A DNA stretch of 53,815 nt from Bacteroidota bacterium (lineage in GTDB: Bacteria > Bacteroidota > Ignavibacteria > UBA10030 > UBA8401), in assembly GCA_019455105.1 (NCBI GenBank), contig JACFMZ010000001.1, positions 1-53,815 of the forward strand. The letters are read 5' to 3'. The notes beneath the pieces were generated by a model. That model made no database searches. It had not been told where the DNA came from and was given only the letters and a program-made list of their open reading frames with translations. A program made the position numbers and the translations under genes. How positions within the stretch are numbered: position 1 is the first letter of the stretch; each line of letters opens with the position of its first letter. This document shows, one piece after another, positions 17,280-26,093 of this stretch.

Positions 17280-20200
17280 ATGAGTCTTGCTTCTGTAAGT
17301 ATTAAACGTCCCGTGCTGGCAATTGTAATGTCGCTGACGATTGTTTTGTTTGGAATCATCAGCTTTAATTTTCTCGGCGTGCGCGAATATCCTGCCATTG
17401 ATCCTCCGGTAATTTCCGTCCGCACAAATTATACCGGCGCCAATGCGGATGTTATTGAATCGCAAATTACCGAACCGCTGGAAAAAGCCATTAACGGTAT
17501 TGCCGGCGTGCGGAATATTTCTTCTGCCAGCAGCCAGGGCGTAAGCAGCATTACCGTTGAATTTAATCTCGATGCCAATCTTGAAGCCGCCGCCAACGAT
17601 GTGCGCGATAAAGTTGCCGGCGCGCAGCGTCAGCTTCCGCAGGATATTGACGCGCCCCCGGTAGTAACCAAAAGCGATGCTAACGCCGATGCAATTATTT
17701 CTCTCACCATTCAAAGCGATACAAAAAATCAATTGGAGCTGAGCGATTATGCAGAAAATGTTATTGCACAAAATCTGCAGACAATTCCCGGCGTCAGCTC
17801 CACTCAAATTTGGGGGCAGAAACGCTACGCCATGCGTATCTGGATGAATCCCGCGAAACTTGCCGCCTACGGCTTAACACCGCTGGATATTAAAAGCGCA
17901 CTTACAAAAGAAAATGTTGAACTCCCTTCGGGAAAAATTTCCGGAAATCAAACGGAGCTTATTGTTAATACCAAAGGAAGATTAAAATCCGTTGATGATT
18001 TTAATAACCTTATTGTGAAGTCCGACGGAACCAATATTGTGCGCATCAGCGATATCGGCTTTGCCAATCTCGGACCTGAAAACGAAGAAACAATTTTAAA
18101 ACAATCGGGCACGCCGATGGTTGCCGTTGCTATCGTTCCTCTTCCGGGAAGTAATTATCTGGATATTGCCAAAGAATTTTATAAACGGTTAGACCAAATA
18201 AAAAAAGAACTTCCTGCCGATTACAAACTTGATATTGCCATGGATAATACGCTCTTCATTAGAAAATCGGTTGATGAAGTGCAGGAAACAATTATCATCG
18301 CTATTATATTGGTTATTGCAATTATTTATCTCTTCTTCCGTGAATGGATTATTGCGTTTCGCCCGTTGATTGATATTCCGGTCTCGCTTATCGGTGCATT
18401 CTTTATTATGTATCTAATGGGATTTTCCATTAACGTGCTGACGCTGCTGGCAATTGTGCTGGCAACAGGATTAGTGGTTGACGACGGAATTGTGGTTACA
18501 GAAAATATTTTTAAAAAAGTTGAAGAAGGTCTTCCGCCGCTGCAAGCCGCTTTTGTCGGTTCGCAGGAAATTTTCTTCGCCGTTATTTCTACTTCCATAA
18601 CATTAGCGGCGGTTTTTCTTCCGGTAATTTTTCTTCAAGGCTTTGTCGGACGGTTATTCCGTGAGTTCGGCGTGGTGATTGCCGGCGCGGTTTTAATTTC
18701 TGCGTTTGTTTCTCTTTCCCTCACGCCAATGTTGAATGCACGACTGATTAAGAGAGATCGTGCACACAGTTCGTTTTATAAAATGACAGAACCATTTTTT
18801 GTCTGGCTGAATAATTTCTACGACCGTACTTTGTCGGCTCTTATGAAGCGCCGCTGGCTGGCAACCGCCATCATCGGCGGTTCATTGCTTTTAATTGTCG
18901 TTCTCGGTTCTACGCTGCAATCCGAACTGGCGCCACTGGACGACCGCAATATGCTTCGTCTGCAGGTAACGGCGCCGGAAGGAGCTTCGTTTGAATACAC
19001 CGATGCGTTTATGGATCGTCTGGTAAAATTTGTCAGCGATTCAATTCCTGAAAAAGAGGTTGCGCTCAGCGTAACGGCACCCGGATGGGGCGGCAGTGCC
19101 GTCAATTCCGGATTTGTCAATCTGCGCTTAACCGAATCTTCCGAACGTAAACGCTCACAGCAGGAAATTTCGGATTATCTTTCGGCGAAGGCACAGCAGA
19201 TGACCGAAGCCCGCGTTTTTGTTTTTCAACAGCAGACTATTTCTGCGGGACGCGGCGGCAGAGGATTTCCGATACAATATGTTTTGGAAAATCAGAACTT
19301 TAACAAGTTTCGGGAATTCGTTCCGAAGTTTATGGAAGAAGTCAACAAGAGCAGCGTCTTTCAAGGCTCGGATGTAAATTTAAAATTCAATAAACCGCAA
19401 ATTGACCTTTCCATTGACCGGAACCGCGCACGCACGCTCGGTGTTTCGGTGATTGATATTGCCCAAACATTGCAGCTTGCCTTCAGCGGACAGCGGTTTT
19501 CGTATTTTGAAATGAACGGCTTTCAGTATCAGGTTATCGGCCAGGTTGACCGCGCCAATCGCGATGAGCCGCTCGATCTTACTTCGCTGTATGTGCGGAA
19601 TAATCAGGGGCAGCTCATTCAGCTTGATAACCTCGTGCAATTGAAAGAACAAAGCGCGCCGCCTCAGTATTATCACTTTAATCGCTTTAAAGCGGCAACT
19701 GTTTCTGCGGGACTTGCACCGGGCAAAACAATCGGCGACGGCATTGCAGAAATGGATCGCATTGCAAAAAAAGTATTGGATGATTCGTTCACCACGGCGC
19801 TGGACGGACCATCGCGCGATTACGCCGAAAGTTCATCGAACATTGTGTTCGCGTTTATTCTTGCTCTCATTCTTATTTATCTTGTACTGGCGGCGCAGTT
19901 TGAAAGCTTCATTGATCCGTTTACCATTATGCTTACCGTTCCTTTAGCGCTCGCCGGCGCGCTGCTTTCTTTATGGCTTGCTGGAAAAACTTTAAACATT
20001 TTCAGCGAAATAGGAATTATTATGCTGATTGGTTTGGTAACAAAAAACGGAATTCTGATTGTTGAATTTGCCAATCAGCAAAAAGAGAAAGGATTGAAGC
20101 TGCTGGAAGCAACACACACCGCCGCCGTTTCCCGGTTCCGGCCTATTCTTATGACCTCGCTGGCAACAATGCTCGGCGCGCTTCCTATTGCGCTGGCATT

Positions 20201-20387
20201 AGGAGGAGGAGCGAAGAGCCGTATCTCAATGGGTATAGTTGTTATCGGAGGCGTATTCTTTTCATTAATTTTAACGTTGTTTGTTATTCCTGCCATGCAC
20301 ACATTTTTCTCAAAAGAACTTTCGGCAGAAGAATTGGAACACCGGCACGCGGCAGAAATTTCCGCAGAAAGCGTACAGCACAGCTAA
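17280..20387 (+). CDS. RND superfamily multidrug efflux pump (AcrB/MexB, HAE1 type)
   Basis: The 1035-residue protein has the full RND layout. An N-terminal helix is followed by a large periplasmic loop, helices 2-6 (starting about 335), a second large periplasmic loop and six final helices. Helix 4 carries G-L-V-V-D-D-G-I-V-V-x-E-N, the DD pair of the proton relay, and helix 10 the matching lysine region (G-L-V-T-K-N-G-I-L). The N-terminus (S-I-K-R-P-V-L-A) and 'SSASSQGVSSITVEF' match hydrophobe/amphiphile pumps rather than metal pumps (CusA/CzcA), so drugs, dyes or detergents are likelier substrates. The next gene overlaps its stop by one base (TAATG). Confidence 0.94.
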   Translation: MSLASVSIKRPVLAIVMSLTIVLFGIISFNFLGVREYPAIDPPVISVRTNYTGANADVIESQITEPLEKAINGIAGVRNISSASSQGVSSITVEFNLDANLEAAANDVRDKVAGAQRQLPQDIDAPPVVTKSDANADAIISLTIQSDTKNQLELSDYAENVIAQNLQTIPGVSSTQIWGQKRYAMRIWMNPAKLAAYGLTPLDIKSALTKENVELPSGKISGNQTELIVNTKGRLKSVDDFNNLIVKSDGTNIVRISDIGFANLGPENEETILKQSGTPMVAVAIVPLPGSNYLDIAKEFYKRLDQIKKELPADYKLDIAMDNTLFIRKSVDEVQETIIIAIILVIAIIYLFFREWIIAFRPLIDIPVSLIGAFFIMYLMGFSINVLTLLAIVLATGLVVDDGIVVTENIFKKVEEGLPPLQAAFVGSQEIFFAVISTSITLAAVFLPVIFLQGFVGRLFREFGVVIAGAVLISAFVSLSLTPMLNARLIKRDRAHSSFYKMTEPFFVWLNNFYDRTLSALMKRRWLATAIIGGSLLLIVVLGSTLQSELAPLDDRNMLRLQVTAPEGASFEYTDAFMDRLVKFVSDSIPEKEVALSVTAPGWGGSAVNSGFVNLRLTESSERKRSQQEISDYLSAKAQQMTEARVFVFQQQTISAGRGGRGFPIQYVLENQNFNKFREFVPKFMEEVNKSSVFQGSDVNLKFNKPQIDLSIDRNRARTLGVSVIDIAQTLQLAFSGQRFSYFEMNGFQYQVIGQVDRANRDEPLDLTSLYVRNNQGQLIQLDNLVQLKEQSAPPQYYHFNRFKAATVSAGLAPGKTIGDGIAEMDRIAKKVLDDSFTTALDGPSRDYAESSSNIVFAFILALILIYLVLAAQFESFIDPFTIMLTVPLALAGALLSLWLAGKTLNIFSEIGIIMLIGLVTKNGILIVEFANQQKEKGLKLLEATHTAAVSRFRPILMTSLATMLGALPIALALGGGAKSRISMGIVVIGGVFFSLILTLFVIPAMHTFFSKELSAEELEHRHAAEISAESVQHS

Positions 20388-20866
20388 TGTATCCGATTCA
20401 ATACTCGCAGCGATCGCGATTTGTTACCGTGCTGGCAATTGTTTCCCTTGCGAGCGCATTTTTTTCTCTTGCGCAAAATTTTTCTACGCTTTCAATGCAG
20501 TCATCTTCAGAGTTTGAGATAGTGCAGTCGCTTCTTCCTTCCGGAATGATTCCTGCAACGGAAGTTTATTTTGAAATACTATTGAATATTGCGGCATTAA
20601 TTGTTTCCGTTGCGCTGTTTATGCGCTCACGCAAGGGAAGAATTGCCTATATGATTGTGCTGGGAATCTATGCGGTGTGGGAATTGTATTCCGGAATTTC
20701 TTCGTATTACCGGTACAACGATCTTCTCGCTGGAATGGGATTTGGCAAACCTCTTTCTCTCATTCTTTTCTGGTCCGTCATCGGAATGGGAATGGCTGTT
20801 TTTATTTTATGGAAACTTTCTACCCCCGAAATAAAAAGCGAGTTTGAGAATTATTCCAGCGATTAA
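20387..20866 (+). CDS. Small four-helix membrane protein translationally coupled to the RND pump
   Basis: The 159-residue protein has about four hydrophobic segments and short loops; I do not recognise a family. Its ATG shares a base with the pump's stop (TAATG), so it is co-translated with it. The sequence is rich in aromatic and aliphatic residues with few charges until the acidic C-terminus (T-P-E-I-K-S-E-F-E-N-Y-S-S-D). Coupling suggests an accessory to the pump, for example a small modulating subunit (compare AcrZ in role only; there is no sequence similarity), but it could equally be a passenger gene. Confidence 0.65.
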   Translation: MYPIQYSQRSRFVTVLAIVSLASAFFSLAQNFSTLSMQSSSEFEIVQSLLPSGMIPATEVYFEILLNIAALIVSVALFMRSRKGRIAYMIVLGIYAVWELYSGISSYYRYNDLLAGMGFGKPLSLILFWSVIGMGMAVFILWKLSTPEIKSEFENYSSD

Positions 20867-20884
20867 TTCTTTTTGCAATATCCG

Positions 20885-22456
20885 CTAATTTCTTCTCGGC
20901 GGACGATGATGATTTCTTCGACGATGAATTTTTTTCTGCTCCTGCTTTTCTCTCTTTTGCGGAAACACTTCCGGAACCGGTTCTAAATATTTTTCTTCGG
21001 GATAGATACATTCAACTTTCTTTCCGAGAAATTCTTCCAGTTTGGGAATTTCGTGTGCGTCGTATTCATCCGCAAAATTAATGGAAATTCCCGTAGCGCC
21101 GGCTCGCCCTGTGCGTCCGATGCGGTGAACGTATTCTTCCACATCCTGCGGAAGATTGTAATTAATCACATGCGAAATTCCTTCAACATGAATACCGCGC
21201 GCGGCAACATCCGTTGCCACCAGCACGCGTATTTTTCCTTCACGAAAATTTTCTAGCCGTTTAATCCGCTGCCGCTGATCCACATCGCCGGAAAGAAGCG
21301 AGCAGGTAATGCCGTACGCTTCCAAGGTGTCGCGCAGCGAGCGCGCTTCATCTCTTCTGTTCGCAAAGATTAACACCCGTTCAAGATTTAATTTTGTAAT
21401 AAGATTATGCAGCAGCGTAAATTTTTCGCTCTGCGTAGTAATATAGGTAATCTGTTCTACTGTGCTGACGGCAATTTCTTCCGGCATAATGCTGACTTCC
21501 AATGCCTGGCGCGTCCAGGAATCGGCGAGGCGTTTTACTTCGCTCGTCATTGTTGCGGTAAAGAACATTGTCTGCCGGCGCGCTTTCGGCGGGGTTTCGT
21601 ACACAATTTTTCGCACGGAAGGAATAAACCCCATATCCAGCATTCGATCGGCTTCATCCAGTACAAGAATTTCTACTTTGCTGAGATCAACAAGCTTCTT
21701 TCTCATAAAATCAATCAGGCGTCCCGGCGTGGCAATAATAATTTCCGCGGAAGAAGATTTTAAAATATTCTGCTGTTTGTTGTAATCAATTCCGCCGACG
21801 AGAGAAACAATTTCAGCGCCGGTATATTTTCCAAGCTGTTTGGCATCTTTTTCAATCTGCATCACTAGTTCGCGCGTGGGAGCAAGAATTAGAGCACGCG
21901 GTGTGCCGACAGCTTTTGTTTCCTTTGCCGGATTTTTTAGAAGATGATTGAAGATGGTAATAAGAAAAGCGGCGGTCTTTCCCGTTCCGGTCTGCGCTTG
22001 TGCGGAAACATCATCGCCGTTTAATGATTTTGTCAATACTTCCGCCTGCACCGGCGTGCAGTATTGAAATCCGGCGTCAAAAATTCCGTGCAGCACTTCG
22101 TTGGCGAGAGCGAAATCATGAAACCGTGTTTTCCCATCCGCAACAGGAACTTTAAAAACAGAACTGTCCCACGGCTCTGCCGGAAGTATTCGGCGCGGTT
22201 CTTCTTTTGCGGTTTTTAAAATATCGGCATTCTGCTGCTGACGGCGCCGTTCATGGCGCGCTTTATATTCTTCCGGTGTTTCTTTTTTTCGCTGATCGCG
22301 AGGAAGATGCGCGCCGCCGGATTTTTCGCGAGGCAGCGGTTTGCGCCGGTTCGGCGACGGTTTGCTTTCCTTGGCGGTTACGGCGGGCGGTGCCGATACG
22401 GCTTTTACTTTAACGCCGAAAAACGATTTTAGTGTGGAAACAAAGTTTTTAAACAA
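20885..22456 (-). CDS. DEAD-box ATP-dependent RNA helicase (RhlE/RhlB-like)
   Basis: The 523-residue helicase has a basic N-terminal extension (about 1-110, rich in K, R, P, E). The motifs follow in order: F-x-x-x-x-x-x-x-x-x-x-G-F-x-x-x-x-P-V-Q (Q motif), A-Q-T-G-T-G-K-T (I), P-T-R-E-L (Ia), A-T-P-G-R-L (Ib), D-E-A-D (II), T-A-T (III, usual S-A-T), A-T-D-V-A-A-R-G-I (V) and H-R-I-G-R-T-G-R (VI). A short basic tail ends in R-R-R-N-H-H-R-P-P-R-R-N. The order and length fit RhlE/RhlB-type helicases that remodel ribosomal or messenger RNA, often in cold adaptation. The HDOD gene lies upstream on the same strand (gap 91 bases). Confidence 0.92.
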   Translation of the reverse strand: MFKNFVSTLKSFFGVKVKAVSAPPAVTAKESKPSPNRRKPLPREKSGGAHLPRDQRKKETPEEYKARHERRRQQQNADILKTAKEEPRRILPAEPWDSSVFKVPVADGKTRFHDFALANEVLHGIFDAGFQYCTPVQAEVLTKSLNGDDVSAQAQTGTGKTAAFLITIFNHLLKNPAKETKAVGTPRALILAPTRELVMQIEKDAKQLGKYTGAEIVSLVGGIDYNKQQNILKSSSAEIIIATPGRLIDFMRKKLVDLSKVEILVLDEADRMLDMGFIPSVRKIVYETPPKARRQTMFFTATMTSEVKRLADSWTRQALEVSIMPEEIAVSTVEQITYITTQSEKFTLLHNLITKLNLERVLIFANRRDEARSLRDTLEAYGITCSLLSGDVDQRQRIKRLENFREGKIRVLVATDVAARGIHVEGISHVINYNLPQDVEEYVHRIGRTGRAGATGISINFADEYDAHEIPKLEEFLGKKVECIYPEEKYLEPVPEVFPQKREKQEQKKIHRRRNHHRPPRRN

Positions 22457-22547
22457 GAATAGATGCCTTCAAAGTCAGTGAGAGGATACGCAATAATATA
22501 CGAAATTAGATATCAGGAATAAAACATTCGATGACGGTCCGCAGGGA

Positions 22548-23417
22548 TTAGGACATCATGCTGACGATTTCAGAATTGTTGTCGTACACCGTTTTCATAA
22601 TCTGTGCAAACGTATCTGCCGATTCGTTGTGCAGGCGGGGAAAAAAATTTTCCAAAATCTTCCAGCTTTCTTCTTCTTCTAAAATAATTTCCGATGATTG
22701 TTCGCCGATACCAAGTTTCCAGCGCTCGCTTAACAAATCGGCAAAGCGGACAAGCGCGCAAAACGGCCGATTGATGGTTGCTGTTGAAATATCATGGTGC
22801 GAGCGAATAACATCAACGATTAACGGCGGCAGCGCCCATTTTTCCGTTAAGAGTGCGCCGATTTCGCAGTGGTTTATGGCAAGTGATTGTAATTCTGCTT
22901 CAACATCTTTCATTCCAAGTTCAACAACCATTCGCTGCACCAAGGTTAACGATTCGGAAAAATTTTGAGCCAGCACTAACTTTCCAATATCGTGAAGCAG
23001 TCCGGCGGTAAATTCTACGCCGCTGGAAGGCTGGTCAACATAAACCGCCATAAACCGCGCAATCATTGCGGTAGAAACGCCGTGCTTCCATAAGCGGGTG
23101 AGAAATTCTTTTTGTTCGCCGCTGAATAAAAGCAGGCGCTGGCGCATTTCAAACAACAGTATCAGCTGTGAAATTTCTTTAAAGCCAAGCAGCATTACTG
23201 CCCGCTGAACCGTTGTTACGTCTTCTGCAATGCCGTAATAACTTGAATTGGCGGCAGAAAGAATGCGCGTGGTTAGCGCGGCATCGGTTTCTATCATCTG
23301 AACAATTTTTTGCGCCGCTTTATCTTCCTTCATCAGCTCGGAGATGATTTGTCCAATCACCGTCGGAAAGGAAATAATTTCGTTTATTTTTTCAATTTCT
23401 TCTCGAATATCCTGCAT
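22548..23417 (-). CDS. HDOD domain protein
   Basis: The 289-residue protein is a single HDOD domain (about 10-215): I-S-F-P-T-V-I-G-Q-I at the start, R-I-L-S-A-A-N-S-S-Y-Y-G, then the degenerate metal-binding H-D (L-L-H-D-I-G-K-L-V-L), and R-S-H-H after it. HDOD proteins are HD-GYP relatives that have usually lost phosphodiesterase activity and act in signalling and cell-cycle or surface behaviour. Here the H-D pair and a downstream H-H are kept, so some activity is not excluded. The C-terminal 70 residues are helical and acidic, without an obvious output domain. The partner is unknown. Confidence 0.87.
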   Translation of the reverse strand: MQDIREEIEKINEIISFPTVIGQIISELMKEDKAAQKIVQMIETDAALTTRILSAANSSYYGIAEDVTTVQRAVMLLGFKEISQLILLFEMRQRLLLFSGEQKEFLTRLWKHGVSTAMIARFMAVYVDQPSSGVEFTAGLLHDIGKLVLAQNFSESLTLVQRMVVELGMKDVEAELQSLAINHCEIGALLTEKWALPPLIVDVIRSHHDISTATINRPFCALVRFADLLSERWKLGIGEQSSEIILEEEESWKILENFFPRLHNESADTFAQIMKTVYDNNSEIVSMMS

Positions 23418-23507
23418 TTCTTTTCAGTCTGTTCTACGGTTAAACAATAACAATTGCTCTTCTTTTCCGGATCGGAAAAAGAGAAACAAAATAATGCCGT
23501 AAAGAAT

Positions 23508-23539
23508 AAAAAACTCCGTTGCTGTACGGAGTGATTTTT
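23508..23539 (-). terminator. Terminator of the C39-like peptidase gene
   Basis: ACTCCGT / ACGGAGT with loop TGCTGT; on the minus strand the stem is followed by TTTTTTATTC. It lies 46 bases past the stop of the minus-strand C39-like gene, and separates it from HDOD. Confidence 0.8.
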
Positions 23540-23584
23540 CTGTTACTATTTGTACTGTCATAGCTAAAAGTACAAAAATATTTT

Positions 23585-24439
23585 TTATTTATACACCGCA
23601 CGCACGCCGTACTCGCCTGCCGCCCACAGCGAAAGGATTGAAGTAATTCCGGCAATGGCGCGCTTCTCATCTTCTTCATGAATCACTAAACCGTAGGTAT
23701 CGGCAACAAAGTGCATATTGTCCAGAATTTTATTGGCAATGCGCCGCGGAACTCCGCCGTGCCAGAACGTTACCTGATCGAGAATCATTTCTTCATGCCG
23801 TCGTAAAAATTCTCCTAAAGAAAAAACATTTACGCTCAGCACCGTTCGCGGGCGGCATAAGGCAAGCAGGTCTTCAACATACTGATCCCAAAATTGCGCC
23901 AGCGCGCGGTTTTCCGGACGGCGCAGAAATTTTGCGCGGGCAACGGAAAATTTCGCTTTTGTTTGAACGCGAAAGCGCGGCACCACGGGATGAAAATCAT
24001 ATATTGTTTCCCAGTGTTCTTTATCGAATGAATCCCGTTCGTAATAGACCCAGATATTTTTTAACTGACTCCATGTTAATATTTTCAGTACCGCTTTGTC
24101 GCGGCTGTCGAGAATAATAAATTTTCCGGCTTCTGCTTTTACAACGGTTACCCAGTGGCTCCATTCGTACACGCAGATGAGCGAAGGAATTCCTTTGCGA
24201 AGATATTTTAATAACTGCCGCTTTGCAGTTTCCGGATTATGTTTTCGAATCATTAATAAATCGCAATGATATTCGTTGGCAGCGCGTCCCAGCTGCTTTT
24301 CATCGGTGCCGTTTTCTTCGCTTGAACGGGCAAGCCGTGTAATATCTTTTTCATCGGCAAACATGCCGAGCGTTACCATTGCGTGCTTCAGCGCGTACGG
24401 TCCGCATTGCCAGAGGTTCGGTTGTGGTTTAATGCTCAT
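23585..24439 (-). CDS. Papain-like C39-family peptidase/transferase homologue
   Basis: The 284-residue protein starts with Q6-P-N-L-W-Q-C12-G-P-Y-A-L-K-H-A. This is the bacteriocin-processing (C39) papain signature: oxyanion Gln six residues before the catalytic Cys. It continues to S-H95-W-V-T-V-V and L-D111-S-R-D, completing a Cys-His-Asp triad, and T-D-E-K-Q-L matches the family's helix. The second half (about 135-284) is all-alpha with no recognisable domain. There is no signal peptide and no ABC transporter, so this is a free-standing cytosolic enzyme. It is divergent from an ATP-grasp ligase gene. ATP-grasp plus papain-like pairs occur in predicted peptide-conjugation or peptide-metabolite systems, so processing of an ATP-grasp product is my inference. 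Confidence 0.75.
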   Translation of the reverse strand: MSIKPQPNLWQCGPYALKHAMVTLGMFADEKDITRLARSSEENGTDEKQLGRAANEYHCDLLMIRKHNPETAKRQLLKYLRKGIPSLICVYEWSHWVTVVKAEAGKFIILDSRDKAVLKILTWSQLKNIWVYYERDSFDKEHWETIYDFHPVVPRFRVQTKAKFSVARAKFLRRPENRALAQFWDQYVEDLLALCRPRTVLSVNVFSLGEFLRRHEEMILDQVTFWHGGVPRRIANKILDNMHFVADTYGLVIHEEDEKRAIAGITSILSLWAAGEYGVRAVYK

Positions 24440-24598
24440 TGAACTTTCAAAAAAATAATGTTGATAAAACTACCCAAACTTTACTGAAAGTGCAACGATG
24501 TTGTACGCAAAAAGATAATATTTTTAAAATTTAATATCCCCGGCGGCGTTCGGCGTTGATCGGCACGGAATTCTTCCGAAGAAAAAAACTGATTTTGC

Positions 24599-24636
24599 TT
24601 GCCAAATTCAGAGATGTTCAATACTATATAGATATG
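24599..24636 (+). promoter_or_regulatory. Sigma-70-like promoter placing +1 at the ATP-grasp ATG
   Basis: TTGCCA (24599-24604), a 17-base spacer and TACTAT (24622-24627) give a transcription start around 24634, which is the A of the ATG. No Shine-Dalgarno lies before that ATG. If this promoter is used the message would be leaderless. The elements are close to consensus but the region is AT-rich, so chance is possible. Confidence 0.4.
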
Positions 24637-25764
24637 GGAGCCGCCTTAAAGAAAATCTCCGTTGTCGTGCTCTACAATCACATCGGCGACGATATGTATG
24701 AGCAGATTAAGCAGGTCGATCCGGCAACGCTTGATTTTATGCCGGAATATAACATTCACGTTGCCACGGTAAGCGAAGAATATACCGCTATCGTTACGGC
24801 ATTAAAAAAAGAAGGCTATCGCGTTCGGTTAGTCAATATCGCCGAAAACCTCTCTACCCTGCAGAATGTTCTCCGCCGCAATCCGCCGGATGTTATTTTT
24901 AATCTGGTAGAATTCATTCACGACTCGCATTTTCTTGAATCCGCCGTTGCCGGAATGTTTGAGGTGTATAAAATAGCGTACACCGGATGCTCTCCTTTTT
25001 CTCTCGAACTGTGCATGCACAAAGGAATTGCAAAACAATTGCTGCAGGCAAACAACGTTCCAACACCGAAATTTATTTCACTGAACGAACTATCCATTCC
25101 CAAGCAGCACGGGTTAACGTACCCGCTGATTATTAAACCGGCGCTTGAAGATGCCAGCTCAGGCGTTGATAAAGATTCGGTTGTGTATAACTACGAAGAA
25201 CTGACGGCGCGGCTGGAAAAAATATTTAAAGAATTTCATCCCCCGATTTTGGTGGAAGAATATATTGAAGGACGCGAACTTCATGTTTCAATTCTCGGAA
25301 ACAATCCGCCGCGAATTCTTCCGCCGATTGAATTTGATTTTACCGCGCTGCCGAAAGATTTTCCCAACATTATTACGTACGATGCAAAATGGAATCCTTT
25401 AAAAGAAGAATTTCACCGTGTGCACGCTGTCTGTCCGGCGGAACTGACAAAAACAGAAATGAAAAAAGTTGAGCAGGTTTCCCTTGCCGCTTATAAAATT
25501 CTTCAATGCCGGGATTATGCGCGGTTGGATCTTCGGTTGGGAAAAGATCAGAACGTTTATGTACTGGAAGTAAATCCGAATCCCGATTTAACCGAAGGCG
25601 TTTCGTTTATGGAATCGGCGGAACATGCCGGGCTTTCATTTTCAGAAACATTGAGCATGATTGTTGATTTCGCCTATCAAAGAAAACTTCTGCGTCTTCA
25701 TCAAGAATCCGTACAGCGGGAGCTGGCAAAGAAGAAGCTGGTACAAAAGAAAAAAGAATATTAA
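24634..25764 (+). CDS. ATP-grasp ligase of the D-alanine-D-alanine ligase superfamily
   Basis: The protein is 376 residues from the ATG at 24634; an upstream in-frame TTG at 24556 would add 26 residues that are not family-like. The N-terminal pre-ATP-grasp domain is followed by C-M-H-K-G-I-A-K-Q-L-L-Q-A-N. The ATP-binding lid has Y-P-L-I-I-K-P (Lys), then I-L-V-E-E-Y-I-E-G-R-E-L. The Mg/catalytic end has Y-A-R-L-D-L-R and V-L-E-V-N-P-N-P-D-L. The C-terminus is strongly basic. The family joins an amino acid or peptide carboxylate, through an acyl-phosphate, to an amine. The true housekeeping Ddl is normally beside mur genes; here the partner is the divergent C39-like peptidase, so a specialised peptide ligase is more likely. 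The substrate is unknown. Confidence 0.82.
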   Translation: MGAALKKISVVVLYNHIGDDMYEQIKQVDPATLDFMPEYNIHVATVSEEYTAIVTALKKEGYRVRLVNIAENLSTLQNVLRRNPPDVIFNLVEFIHDSHFLESAVAGMFEVYKIAYTGCSPFSLELCMHKGIAKQLLQANNVPTPKFISLNELSIPKQHGLTYPLIIKPALEDASSGVDKDSVVYNYEELTARLEKIFKEFHPPILVEEYIEGRELHVSILGNNPPRILPPIEFDFTALPKDFPNIITYDAKWNPLKEEFHRVHAVCPAELTKTEMKKVEQVSLAAYKILQCRDYARLDLRLGKDQNVYVLEVNPNPDLTEGVSFMESAEHAGLSFSETLSMIVDFAYQRKLLRLHQESVQRELAKKKLVQKKKEY

Positions 25765-25799
25765 AAAATCTATCCTGCTTCATACCATTTTCATTGTAT

Positions 25800-26030
25800 T
25801 TATTTCTCATCAGGAAGGTCGCGGCATCCGATACCGTAATTTGAAATTATATTCATAAGTTGTTGAAGTGAATATCCGAGACATTCCACACGCAGCACTT
25901 TATCGCGGTCGGCAAAATCAAGAGAGGCACGTTTTACCTTATCCATGCGGTTTAACTGCATAAGAATAAATTCTTTTTCGTCAAACGATTCAATATCCGT
26001 CTGTAAAATATAAATATTTGGCTGCTCCAT
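25800..26030 (-). CDS. Small protein with ferredoxin-like/HMA-like pattern, no CxxC
   Basis: This 76-residue protein has a predicted beta-alpha-beta-beta-alpha order (N-I-Y-I-L-Q-T, then helix D-E-K-E-F-I-L-M-Q-L-N-R-M, V-K-R-A-S-L-D-F, V-L-R-V-E-C-L, helix S-L-Q-Q-L-M-N-I-I-S, then G-C-R-D-L). This is the heavy-metal-associated domain pattern, but the metal-binding CxxC loop is absent. The two cysteines (in V-E-C-L and G-C-R-D) do not form it. It is tail-to-tail with the ATP-grasp gene. A Shine-Dalgarno (AAAGGATATG) reads straight into the ATG. The function is unknown; a protein-interaction or degenerate copper-chaperone-like role are possibilities. Confidence 0.55.
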   Translation of the reverse strand: MEQPNIYILQTDIESFDEKEFILMQLNRMDKVKRASLDFADRDKVLRVECLGYSLQQLMNIISNYGIGCRDLPDEK

Positions 26031-26078
26031 ACATATCCTTTTTGTTCCTGTTGAAAACTACAATACAAAAATACGCAT

Positions 26079-26093
26079 ACTCTCGCCGAGAGT
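26079..26093. other. Perfect short inverted repeat
   Basis: ACTCTCGCCGAGAGT reads the same on both strands apart from its central base. It lies upstream of the small protein and downstream of the GDSL gene. It could be an operator or a stem; there is no T-run on either side, so it is not a standard terminator. Confidence 0.3.

Noticed and set aside
22558-22968. 136-residue plus-strand frame
   Set aside because: Antisense to the HDOD gene, Ser/Cys-rich and with no ribosome-binding site.
24556-24633. N-terminal extension of the ATP-grasp gene from a TTG
   Set aside because: The extra 26 residues are not family-like, no ribosome-binding site is seen, and the ATG at 24634 lines up with the start of D-Ala-D-Ala ligase-type proteins.
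24556-25764. Housekeeping D-alanine-D-alanine ligase
   Set aside because: Motifs fit the superfamily, but no mur or fts genes are near and the neighbour is a C39-like protein; left as a general ATP-grasp ligase.
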